22,881 bases of DNA, from contig NW_019091456.1 of NCBI RefSeq assembly GCF_001949145.1, positions 925,224 to 948,104 on the forward strand, written 5' to 3'. Of the stretch, positions 1-12,600 are shown piece by piece. The position numbers and the translations under genes are program-made. The notes beneath the pieces are model-generated. The model made no database searches. It saw only the letters and a list, made by a program, of their open reading frames with translations, and was not told where the DNA came from. The stretch comes from Acanthaster planci. Lineage: Eukaryota; Echinodermata; Asteroidea; Valvatida; Acanthasteridae. The first letter of the stretch is position 1. Each line of letters opens with the position of its first letter.

Positions 1-479
1 TTTCAGGGTTTTTTTGCAACTTATATCACCTTTTCCTGGAGCAAGTCACATATTCTGCACTGTCACATCATTAATTGCAGGAAAATGTTTGATAACTCAT
101 TTGTAGCAAAAATATGCTTACAAATATAATACTTTTCTCTTGCAAGAGTTTCAGGAATGCTTGATAAAGTATTTGATGCAGAGTACTAAAGTGATTACGT
201 CATGTGCACAATTATGTGTGTAAACTGCATTAGCGTGGGACGCGGGCACCCGTACGTGAACCAACACGCCCTCACACTCCATTCGTTTGCACTGCACTTC
301 CTGGTTCAAAATGAAACCACGCTCCGGTACTCTGCGCTAGACTAGGCCAGCTGTGTAGACTACCACACTTGCATATTTAACCAGTGCATGGATCCTCTCA
401 TGCACATTTGGTAAACAGCAAAAAACAGCGGCTGACACCGTGCCAATTCTTCTCCTTTGTCCCCCAATTTTTCCTCCAG
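1..479 (+). other. 3' end of an intron of the BLTP1 gene
   Basis: This AT-rich sequence ends in a good acceptor with a pyrimidine run (ttctcctttg..tttttcctccag), directly before exon 1. The short open frame on the minus strand here has no codon bias or family resemblance. I see no other feature. Confidence 0.75.
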
Positions 480-627
480 ACGCACTGGGGATGCACGCAG
501 GCCACCCGGCCTGTACGATGACATCATCACCACTCACGCTAGACCCTTGCTCAGCCGTCATCCCTCCCCGGGCTTGATGGAGCCACCCAAGCAATCCGTC
601 TTCTACCTGCCGGCCTTTGATGTCAAG
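480..627 (+). CDS. BLTP1: BLTP1 exon 1 of window (residues 1-49)
   Basis: Base 480 is the third base of a codon split by the upstream intron. The exon then reads in frame to AAG at 625-627, followed by donor gtgagg. Recognisable blocks are GLYDDIITTHA and SVFYLPAFDVK, which correspond to the stretch of human BLTP1 before its C-terminal domain. The exon ends in phase 0. Confidence 0.88.
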
Positions 628-3600
628 GTGAGGAGTTTTTAAAAAACTGAAGAGTTTATTTACTTTTAGACGTCAGTTTTTCAGGAAATACTAAATTGTG
701 CACATGAAATATATGAAACTGGACAGAATAACGGTTAAGGTTTGTGCAGCTTTAAATTGTCTGAAGAGAAAAGGAAAATTGAGTCAGAAAGAGAAATATC
801 CTTTCACAGGTAAATTTCTCTTTTACATGTCCTGTAATCTAAGTATAAAGCTACAGAATGTTTATGTGGGGTGGTTGGTGCTTAAAAAATGTGGACATTT
901 AAGTTTGCTGAATATTCCTCGGTAACCGTTCATCAGTTTACTTATCAAGCTTTTAATGTAGAAGTTAGAATTGTGTGTTTTTGAAGGCTTGAAGACTACG
1001 GCCTTTATTTAGGCAAGTATTCAATTCCGGCTTTCCATCAAAAGCTATGTGTATGCTGCTTATAAGTTATCCAAGTTACTTTTTTTATATTGGTTATACA
1101 TCAAAACTACACTGGACAGAAAAAGAAACTTGCCACTTCTGTCGAAGGCCACACGTGAAAATTCACTCCATAGAAATAAACAGTTTTTGTACACAGGTGT
1201 GCTGCAATACCCCTTACTAATCACATGCCCAAGAGCGAGTGATTATCTTTATAACAAAGAAGAAATTGACATGCACAGCAACTTGGTTACTGAATCAAAA
1301 GTCACAGAATGTAACAGAATGAGCCGTGAGTTTTACGCCGAAATCAATGTCACAGGACGAAATAAAGAAGTCACAATCATTACTTTGCAATAATGTGTAT
1401 GCATAGTCAGTAAGGATGGCATTGTGCTCCTGCACATCATTTTGACAAAACAGGTGTTCACTTTGTCATTGGTTGTTTAAAATCTTGTCCATTCATGGGT
1501 CATTTTTGCTTGGTGGAGAGTGCTTTTGTGTGTGAGCAACAAAATAACGAGTACCCAAAATAGTCTGGCACCACCCCTATTTAACAGATTACATCGAATG
1601 TGATAGATTCAGGGAACACAATTTAAAATGGCTTACACGCAAATTGGGTCTATTCCATACAAAATTGGAAAATTGACCATGCTGTGACTGACTTCATTAT
1701 CCAGGTAACCATACATGTAGGTAATTCTTGTACAAAAGAAGTTTTTGTGAAAAAGACAGGAGAAGCAGTAAGCAGAATGACTGCCTTTTATTGCACTCTA
1801 ATTTTTTGGTGAAACTGTCTAGTGATTGTGAATTATAATTAATGAGGTTGCTGACAGCTTGACCACATTTTCCACATTCCTGTGGAATTGCCCTCTGTTT
1901 CAGTGTTAACGTTAATATCATCCAGAGAAAAAAATAGGTGGCAGATTGCAGCAACCCACTGTTGACAGCATTAAGGCCAAAAAGTTCGTCTCAAAAAAAA
2001 AAGTAATTAAAAGATAATCCCAAACTGGTCCATGCTTTTTGATCTGGTTATATCCTTTCTGTTATACACTTGCGGAATAGGTTTTGGGAATTCATTTGAA
2101 GCCATTCCACAGCCTACATGCTTGGCCAAAACTGTTGGGACATGTGGCAGTAGCCATATGCCCTCCCCAGGTGGCCCATTGCCCCGGTCAGTGTTTGTCA
2201 TCTCAAGCTGGAGCACAGACCACGCACTGAGACCCAACAACGAGAGGGGGCCCGGGGGTGAAGGGCCCAGTGAGATTTAACCAGGACTGTAGCCTGGGTA
2301 GGATTCAACCATTTGCCTAACAGGACACCTTATCCATTTAGTACATAACCTCTCTTTTCTGTAAGAGTGGAAGTAATTTGTTCACGGAGTATTCTGAGCA
2401 GCCTGCCTTTTGTGTCCAATCCATGTGTTCACAGTTGCACTACCAGTCATCGGTCAACAGTGGGACGGCCGGCCGAACCAATGACTCAGATCGAGAGAGG
2501 GAGCCCCAGCAGGGGACCACCAGTAGTGCGGCCGACACTTCGTCAACAGAGGGCAGCATCGACAAGAAATCCCAGCACGGCAGCAAGCAGGCTGTGCTGT
2601 ACACGTGGTTCATGCTAACATCGCCCCCTAAGGTACGGCAACCCGAAAGTGTTTATTAACTGCTGGTTGACAGAATTACGCCTCTAATTGGTCATTAGCA
2701 CCATATTATAGATCTCTCTCACGCTCCATCTTTGTAGAAAATCAGATCTGTGTATTCTACGCCGCCAAGTACACGATGTGTGAAATGTTCCATACGCGCG
2801 CGCAGGTGTTGATCCAGATATCTTCAAAATATGGCGCAGCCGATGTGCGTCAAAAAATTTATGTCCAAAATGCCGATACACGTGGCAATTTGTAGGACGT
2901 GACGTGAGGGACCTTCTTGAAGTCAGAAATCTCATCTGAGGAAAGTTACAAGACATGACGGTTCTCTGACTGTTCCTTATTTGTCTTACAGGAGGTGGTG
3001 GTGTCTCTGTCGTTGTTGGATTTTTTGGAGGAAGCCCTGGAGACGGTGCCCACATCAGCAGCTACTGCCCAAACGAGTGGTAAGGAAAAATAGCCATCAA
3101 CCTCATACCCAGAAAAGCATCACAATCAACCCCATCTGTGACTGACCCTAACCCTGACTAATCCTCCAAACTACCCCATAAGAACCATCTTCAGTGTACT
3201 TCGCATTACGTTACATTTTGCTCCAGTCTGTGTCCTTGTATAACCAAGTCAGTTTTCCCTCGTGGGTTTGAACTTGAGACTTCTTTCCGCCAATTAGAGG
3301 ATTTGTCTGAGATTTGGATCTTGTTGACATTGACGTGGTTAGGTTGAGTGTGAACGGTCTAACCTCCAATTTCTGCCTAGTTTGTGGGCATACCCTTCTT
3401 TTGGCTCGGATGACTGAGAGTCTGAAAGTCTGCTCATACTGAGAACAAAGTGTGTATGATGAAACTGTGATAACTCAGACCTCCATTTGTCCTGGTCTTG
3501 AGTACCTTATTCCGATGAAGCAAGTCGTGACATTATTTATGTAAATATCTCTTCAGTTCAGATTGCCCCTTAGCGGTGCCTCTGTTTAACCCAAACTTTT

Positions 3601-6600
3601 GCCTAGCAAATTACGGTAGAAGTTATTCATGGAGAAACGTGTTCTACACTTCATTGTACTAATTGTATACAGGACTGTGGCCAGATCGATAATCTTGCTA
3701 AAGTGCAATGCCAGGATCTTTGAAATTTGTGTCCACTCCCCGCGATTTGACTCTGCAAGATTTTACTGTACATTATAAAAAACAGTAATTCAGCGTTTCC
3801 TGGTGCAGATTTGACCCAAAGCGTGGAAGACATTGGTGTGTCGGCCAACTCCTTGGTGTCTTCGTCCACCATGGATTCTAGCACGTTCCCTGTGGACGTC
3901 GTGGTGTATGTTTGCCTGAAGCCATCTGTTATTTGCCTGAGTTGTCTGCCTGCCTCTAAGGTACATGTAGGTCCACAAGTTTCAGCCATTGAAAACAAAA
4001 GATGTACACCGAAAATGTTCGTAACTTCCATCTCTAAAATCACAAGCGGATTTGTAACACAATGTAAGAGACAGTTTTCAAATTGGAAAACAAATAGAAT
4101 TGAGATTGAAATATTAAGGCAACGCTGATCCTTGCTGTTCATGCTTTTCTATGTGTACAATGTTTGCGCATCCCTTACCTCCTACATTGCTACTTGTGCT
4201 ATTAAAGAAAGTCCCTGTCACTTATTCTGTCTTTCCACCTCAAGGAATGACACTTGTGGCACTTTCAACAAAGATCAAAACAGCCAGGTTGGACTCAAGC
4301 CCGCATTGTGCACACACGATCCTGACTTAAGGGAACCAGACCACAAGACCACCACAGTGTATAAAGTCCCGGACTCCGCCCCTGATGCTGACAGTAATGA
4401 CATTGTGGTTTTTTTTCTTCATGCTGACAGGTGGAATGTCTTCTAAAGCTTCCCACTGTCGAGTTTGCCTTCTCGTCGAGAGGTAGCAGTCAGACAGATC
4501 ACCTGGCTGACAGCAGTACGGTGTTAGATACCTCACATTCATCCACTACATCCAAAGGTAGGTTGCTGTCAGCAAAAACATGGTGTGATGCTCCTCTTTC
4601 TCCGTAACTGTGATCATTTTACTCGGGGATTCAATCTAATCGGTCACTAATCAACACCACAAGTAAAGTCACAGGTAGTGAAGTAACAGGCAGTGTTGTA
4701 GGCGGGACTTCAGTGAACCATCACAAGATTGACACAAAACCAACACAAGACCAACACGAGGCCCACCAAAGACGGACACTAGACCGATGTGAGACCAGCA
4801 CACAATCCATCATAAACCAACACTAGACCAATAGGAAACCAACACAAGACCCACACAAGACCAACACGAGGCCCACCAAAGACGGACACGAGACCGATGT
4901 GAGACCAACACACAATCCATCATAAACCAACACTAGACTAATAGGAAACCAACACAAGACCAACATGAGGCCGACCAAAGACGGACACGAGACTGATGTG
5001 ATACCAACACAAGATCCATCAAAAACTAACACCAGACCAATACGAAACCGACACAAAATCCACATAAGACCTACACAAGACCCACGAAAGACCAACAATA
5101 GACCAAAGCAAGATCCATCCATCCCAACACCGAGCCAACACATTACCCTTACAATGGCTGTGCAAACTATGTTACAGAATTAAATTTTTCTTTCAAATAC
5201 TTTAGTAGCGTATTTTTTTACTAAAGTTTACATTTGTTAAATACATAATGTGATTTTTATGTAAAATGTACTAAGAGCTGAATAAAAATGCCAGGCAGGG
5301 ACGAAAGTGTAATGTTTGTCAGATTCTTGCATCTTTTCTTGGGTCTATGTTCATCTCTTCTGGTGAATTTCTTAACAGGGAGCAGGGTCACATTGACTGG
5401 GGACGTATCAGACCGTGTTGGCCTGAGCATCGCGGCTGTCATGTCAGACTTCTCTCTGTATGTCTTCCATCCGTACGGAGGGAGCCAGCGCCGAGAGAGA
5501 TTGGTGGAGGAAATGGAAAGCCGAACAGGTTAGGATCGTATCTCGTGCAAGAACAGACCACAGTTTGAAGCAAAATATTTGAATACTCTGTTGTAAGTTT
5601 AAGACGACACAAAGCACACTGACAATGACAAAAAAGTGGAGCTGGAGGTTGACATGTCATGTTTTTATATGTGGCATTTAAAAAAAATAGCTTTTCAAAT
5701 TTGATTGCCTTTTTATATTACTCTGCTTTATAAAGCTCTAACTTTATAACTTCACTGTGTTCATGAATGTGTAATTTGACAAACAGATGTTGGTAGTGAG
5801 GAGGGCAACGTGCCTTGGACCACTCCATCCAGAAAGGATGCCCTCTCCCTCAAAGTGGAGTTCATCAAGATCAACATGTCGCGCTCCCGCAAGCTGGTAA
5901 CCATGCCCTCTGCCTCAGCTGCCTCCATAGATCAAGGTGTGGAGACCTTGGCTGGCGCCCGACAGGACCAGCTGCACCAGGAGAGGCGGGACACTGACCT
6001 GTTAGCCGCATCCCAGCAGCAGCCACGCCCGCTGTCGCACCAGCAGTCTCCACCCTTCTTCCGGGATGAGCGCCCCAAGTCACCAGCTTTGTCTTCCTCG
6101 CCAAGCACGTCACAGAATAACAACCAGTTTTCAAGTAAGTGGTCGTGTAGTATTCCGTCTGTTCCCTATTTTCTGCATGGCAAGAGTTACACTTTCAGTG
6201 ATAGATCTTCTGTATTGTGAATGAGCAAGGTTGGTATTTCAAACTGCTAGGTCATTCAAGGATCTGCCTCGAGCAGAAGCACCCCCCCTCATCAGTTGAA
6301 AGAGCCATGTTGATGGGGAATGTTCGTTTTGCTGGTAGCGATGCGACCGTTAACACATGCATTTCATAGTTCATGAATCGGTGAAATGCAGTTCCAACCA
6401 AGGGAGCCCCCGTTGCTAGGAAATTAGCGCCCTCTCTTGGTCCTGCTCAGGGCTCATAAAGCACCTGATGTCACATCCCATTGAACCATGTTTAAGTTCA
6501 TGTGAGTCAGCGTACAGCTGCTCTAAGATGGCCGACCTCACATGCGGGTATCGATGTACTTGAATGACCCATGACACACTTCATTTTGAGCATTTTGCTC

Positions 6601-9600
6601 TCTGAAATGGCTCGACTTAAACGTATGTACCTTCATAACTGTAACCCTGTGCTCTTATCTTGAGAGAAATATGAAACTTGTTGAGCACTGTAGAAATGTG
6701 TTACGTGGAAAGAGGAAAAGAAATACCACATGTACACGATGGAAACAGTTGAAAAGGGGAATTCTTGAGGGTTTTAATCCTAATTGAGAAGGATCTGAGT
6801 TTTAAACATGGCCCAGTAATGAAGAAGAAAAAGGAATCAGCCTCGAATTCCAAGTGCTTTATACAATAAAGTTTGCATTCTTGTATGTCAGGTTAGTGTT
6901 AAGCCTAGTTTCCATATGGTCGTTTGTAATGCAGACAGAATGCAAGGCATGAATATGCAGACACAAATGGGATAGATGGTACTGTGCATGACGTCATTGC
7001 ACCCAAAATGTGAAACAAAATGGCATCTGAAACTCCACGATTTTTCTCGGAAAATGTGCTTTTGGATTTACTACACCGCTTCATGAAGCCAAACCTGTAT
7101 TCCATTTTCATGCATTTCATTGATGGTCAGCTAGTTAGTTGATTATAAGGGTGTAATATATAAGCATTGGGGAGAAAATCGACAAAATTCGTGGAACTAA
7201 GCAAGAGGGACTTTGTTGCACGCCGATCACACCAGCATTCGTGCTTGTGTGGGGATACCATGGCTACTTGACGTAGACAGCAAAGTTGAACCTGGCTCAA
7301 CTTTGCAGGCTCGTTTGTGGGCTGGTTTGCGCTTGTCTGCGTTGTTGGTGAGGACATGTTTCCATATGTCCTTGTTGCAATGTGCGTCATGATTGCGTTG
7401 CTCTCTGCGTTTCTTACGTCGATATGGAAGCCAGGCTTTAGTACTTTAAAGTACACATTCAACATTGTCTTGATGCTTAAGCTTCTACTGTTTGATATTT
7501 GCAAGCGGTCATGGTGTCCAATATTTCCTTTTCAATTAGTTCTGTGTGACATCGGCACAGCGGCCTTCAAGTACGACATGCGACGCCTGACTGAGATCAT
7601 GGCCTTCCCCAAGGCCTGGTATCGCAAGAGCATCATGAAGCGGATGTTCCTCGGTGAGGAGCAGACGGCACAGGAGAGCGATGACCAGCCATCATCAGGT
7701 GAGAAATGAAAGCGTGTGGCCTGTTCTGACAAAACGAGGCACTGTGTCATTTTAGTGCAAAGTCATGCAGTCGGCCATTGAAACTTAATGTTAAATTCAG
7801 ACTTGTTTCTTGTAAATTCTTATTTTAGATATAGAGTGTTTTGGTTTTTATAAAATGGCTCTATTTGGTGACTCATCGTCAAGCATTCTTGGTTTTGCTG
7901 GTTTGTTCTAATGAATCTCAGCATGGATACCTCAGTCATTTACAAATTGAATTTGAAAGTTTTTAATTTTGGTTGTTTTTACCTTTAGTTGACGTTTTGC
8001 ACATTTTTTGCCATTCCATCAAAATGCGTCAAGCTTTTTCAAGTGAAAAAAAAAAGTTAGATCTTATTACCACAGTATTCTTCTGTGTGTGGTGATATAC
8101 GAGATGACTTTTCATTGCTTTGCCACCTACGAAATCCATTCATCAATATCAGTTTTGTAGCATTTTGTAAGGAGTGGAAGATTTGTTTCTAAACGTAATA
8201 TTACCACGACTGTGTTGTGAAATTTTCACACACGATTTTCTGGCTTTTTGTTTTTGGATCCCTGCAAATCCAGCTTCCGTGAGTAGTAGTGCCACGTCGT
8301 CGGACTACGAAGATGACTACTCCCCACAGAAGGTGCCCCATGTGCTGAAGAAGCACACCCCCTCCCTCAAGCGAGACTTCCCCTTCCCGCCCCCCTCCCC
8401 CAGTGTCTTCAGCGTCCACTCTCAGCATTCCAGCCCTGCCACCTCGGACGCTAAGAGCGTGCCGTCCGTTGCAGGTATGTCCCCCCATCGTTGCCCCTGA
8501 CACAATTAGTGTTTCATGTGTTTCATTAATGGTCGTGATGTTTTGCCACTAAACTTGGAGCATTCAAAACACAAACGGACCAATTAACAAAATGCTGCCA
8601 AGCACAGAAGTCTGCTCAGCTTTACAGAAGGAGCAGTTTACCAACCGAAAATGCTTTTTAAAGCATATTGCCCTTTTAATACTGGTTACCGGCTGATTTG
8701 ACCTTACAACATGAATCCGACAATTAGACTGTTTGTAGTAATGGATGTGCTGGCATTTTCCATGCGTATACTCAATGGCACATGTATGGATGGCTTTGAA
8801 TTGTAGTAAGAATGCATTGGAAAAACCGAAAGCCTTGAAATAACCCCCTTGCTGATTGGAAAATAGTATTTTTGCCGTCGTTGTGTTCAATTTGTCATCT
8901 CGATACAATTGAAAACAACCCAATAAATATGCATATGTGGGTACTTTCCAGGTAAAGAGGGTGCCCTGTGTATATGTCGTGAACGGTCAATACATGAAGT
9001 ACTTAAGATTGGTCAAAGAGTACATGTAAAGTACTTGAGTGGCACTCAACCCCAACACTGGTTTTCTGGTTCAGCTGTGCAGCACCGACTGGCCAAGGAA
9101 GCCCCCCAGGACAGGGACCACAGCCTGGCCAGTCTGCCCTCGGACTCGCTCCGTCGCAGCGGCAGTGGTAGCGGCACCAGCAGCTCGGCCGGGGGGACGG
9201 TCAAGGCCGGCCCTACCTGGCACACCAGCGTCCGGGTGGGCGTCAACTTCACCAAGCTGGACATCCACATGAACATGAGCAACGTCATGGGAAGCACGGT
9301 GTAAGTAAACTTGTTGTCCTTATCTAGCGGGACTGTCAAGTAATGGGAGACTTTGAGACACTATGTGGCAGCGAACATGCTGTTCTCACGTGACCAGTAC
9401 ACTACTGTTTGAAGCACTCCTGGGCCAGTGTGCACATGCTCAGTATGACACAGATTACTATTACTGTTACTATTACTATTACTGTTACTGTTACTGTTAC
9501 TGTTACTGTCACTGTCACTCTTACTGTTACTGTTACTGTCACTGTCACTGTTACTGTTACTGTCACTGTCACTGTCACTGTTACTGTCACTGTCACTGTT

Positions 9601-12600
9601 ACTGTTACTGTCACTGTTACTGTCACTGTCACTGTTACTGTTACTGTCACTGTTACTGTTACTATTACTGTTACTGTTACTGTTACTGTTACTGTCACTG
9701 TTACTGTCACTGTTACTGTTACTATTACTTTCTCCAAGCAGGAATAAAAGAGGGCGTGTTTTGAAATAAAATTGACAGTCATCTGGTATGCACTCACTGC
9801 ACAGGCGCGCAAGTTTATGGGCGTTTGATGAATTTATTCTTGAATGGTCTTCTACGGTCTTTTCGTGCATGCCAAACGCATGCAAGAAACTGGTTGGAAA
9901 CGTTTGTACCACCCATCTTTCTTTTGCCGGTGAGGGTGCACTTCAACTCAGGGCGGATTGCAGTGGCTTCCAATCTCAGGGAAACCGTGCATTCAGTTGG
10001 TACATTGGCTTCTTTTGATCGGACCTGATACATGCGCTGGTTTAATTTTCCGGGCAGAGGTACCCGCTGCTTTTATTATCGCAGATGAGAAATGTGATAT
10101 TGAAGGAACTTGAGCACCAGTTATCGACTGATTTTTCTTTGCAGCTGGTCGACTACAGACCTGCGCACTCAGGGCTACGTGTCCATCGACAGCGTGGGTA
10201 GCAAGGAGATACAGATGTGCACCAGCTTGAGGCAGAGTACCTTGGAAGCTAAAGGCGGAGTTATCGGTGGCCAGGTGGTCATTGAACAACTTGGTGGCAC
10301 ATGTAAGGGATTTACAGTCATTGGATTTTCAAAGAAGAATTTGGATAAGAGGTTCATTTTTATTTCATTGATTAAGGCCAGGTCAATTCAAATCATTGAA
10401 TAAGGGAATATTTGATCTTCCATTCAACTGAATATTTGACTATTTAATCAAAGACCCAAATCCTGTAAAAGCAGAAATGGAATGTGCATGTTTGTGTGGC
10501 GGTCTACCTCACTGAGATTTGGGACGGGGGTCTATTCCCTAGTTAAAAGCAGAAGCTGGGAGCCCAACTGATGTTCAGTCCTAACTGGTTATGTAGTCTC
10601 TTAGTTTAAAATTGACTTTCCCCTTGATTTAATTGATTTTTTAGCCCCAAATATTGAACATTGTTAATTAAATGTAAAAATATTCAATGATTAATCAAAT
10701 TGTTTAATCAAATATTTGCATATTCAGTAGAGTCCTATCTCTTTTTTTGTCCTTGAAGAAAGGACAAGTGCATAAGCTAAAAATGAAATTGTGAGGAGAT
10801 GAATTGTTTTCACGTCGTAACAGATCCACTTATTTTCGTTGTCTGTACTTGTGTTTGCCTCAGCGAGTCACTCCCAGCAACCATCCCATGCCCCTAGCCA
10901 CAAGCTTGGGGCCGGCCTGGGCCTTATGACAGTCCGTATTGACTACATGGGCTCCAGCATCATCATGCAGAGATTGGATAAAGTCCAGGTCCAACTGAGC
11001 GATGAGTGGAAACTGGCTGATATGACGGGGGCCAACACCAGCCATAGCAGGTGGGCACCTTCCCCTAAGAAGCGTCCTACCCTATCCTACCCCACTCTAA
11101 CCTACCCTCCCTTACCCACACCTTTTGCCACCTCACCCCAACCCCTCCCAACCACTTCTCAATATTGCTGCAGCTGACACCCACCCATGGCAAGGAGGCA
11201 CCTTTCTCTAACACCCATTGTACCTCACCCCACCCTACTCCACACTACCCCCACGCTACCATTCCACAGTGCTGCAGCTGACACCCACCCATGGCTGGTA
11301 GGCACCTTTCTCTAACACCCATTGTACCTCACCCCACCCTAGTCCACACTACCCCCACCCTACCATTCCACAGTGCTGCAGCTGTTCTACCCCACCCTCA
11401 CCTTAACCCGTACCTCACTTCACCCCCACCTATCACTCCCCTCCCACCCCCACACCTAACACAATGCCACTCCTACCACCTGACCTTAACAGCAATGAAG
11501 GTCATACCTCCCCATCCAAACCTCAACCCACGCCATCCTAAAAAAAACAACAACCCACTTTAGATTTGCATTATGCAGAGCTCACAACAGTAATACACAA
11601 AGGCTGCCGTGTACTAAATCTTAAAGTATCCGATCAGTTATTAATAATTATTCTAGTTGATTTCAATTCTCTGAAGCAAAGGACAAACTCTCTCCATACC
11701 AAAGTTGTGCTTCTCCTGCTACTGACTGATCCTATTTGTAAGAATGTGTTGTCAATTNAACCACTTCATGCCGGGGCATTTTTCAATGTTGATGATGCTG
11801 GGCCGGCATGACTATCATTTTTTCCTTTTTCAAAATCTTTCAAAAATTCATCATTTCATTTAACGGTCGTTTATAGCCATACAGAGTAATCTTCAGGCAC
11901 TACTCTAAGTTGACAGGTGACCTTCATAGACGCCCGAATATTTCAGCCAGGCCTGCAGCCTTGTAAACAGAGCCCAGATTGTGCGGTGTTGTATAGCTGT
12001 CTTTTGTTCACGAACCTGGCTCAGTGCACTGCTGACCTCTTTTCAATAGTGGCCAGATTAGCGTGCAGCGGTGCTGTGTGGCTCATCGCTGTGGTGGTGG
12101 AGTGTTTTTTTTGTCCCCGGTGGTAATCCGCTTGCTCTCAATGCCCCAAACCCAGGTATATGGTTTCAAAAGAAGGCTGGATTATCACCACTTTTGAGAG
12201 TGAAAAATGTCGGTAATGTTGGTCTTTTGTTACAGGGCCCTGTTTTCTTTTGTCCGAGTTCGGAAACCTCAGCCACGCATATAAACCATACGTCTCCGAT
12301 TCCGGAGTCCCCGGCAGGAAGTGGTTAAGATGAGCAACTACTTCAAAGAGCAGAAGATGAAGTTTTGTACATCATCATGCGGTTCAATTGCTTTGTTGAC
12401 CAAGTGTTTTCGACCTGTTTGCGTTGAATATTTGAGAAAATGAAAATGTAAAACTCTTTTGAGTATTGAGTTATTCCACTTTGCTCAGTCTATTCGGGGA
12501 GTAGAATTCAGCTTATCGGCTGATGTCAGCTTTTGTTTGGATCTTTACTCTGGATTTCACCCATTTTCAACACCTGCTCTGTACAGATCTATGGGACTGT

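Larger units (their letters stand above)
6135..7539 (+). other. Intron 7 (1.4 kb), hosting two mobile-element-like segments
   Basis: Donor gtaagt and acceptor tttccttttcaattag. More than half is covered by the inverted-repeat segment 6250-6569 and the Harbinger-type MITE 6902-7437. The remainder is AT-rich. A frame runs open from the MITE into exon 8, but the intron part has no family resemblance. Confidence 0.8.

Noticed and set aside
1049-1393. 114-codon frame in intron 1
   Set aside because: AT-rich, with no family features and no flanking promoter or splice evidence. Its length is compatible with chance.
3651-4142. 163-codon minus-strand open frame
   Set aside because: It is antisense to exon 4 and flanking introns, with no recognisable family, no splice logic and AT-rich codon use outside the exon.
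7317-7539. Hydrophobic frame running from the MITE into exon 8
   Set aside because: It lies upstream of a good acceptor at 7538-7539, partly inside the Harbinger-type element, and has no BLTP1 similarity; the split ATT codon joins exon 7 to exon 8 cleanly.
8196-8204. TAATATTAC word resembling a rolling-circle origin nonamer
   Set aside because: No flanking stem-loop and no Rep-like frame; a single AT-rich 9-mer is expected by chance in an intron.
9361-9912. Overlapping long open frames on both strands (Ser-Asn/Asp, Thr-Val, Cys-Tyr repeats)
   Set aside because: All are products of the hexanucleotide array. The motif has no stop in several frames, and no non-repeat domain is attached.
11917-12126. 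69-codon frame conserved between the two intron-12 element copies (11917 and 12786)
   Set aside because: Its conservation is explained by the recent duplication of the whole segment. The few differences are not biased to synonymous sites, and no known domain is visible.
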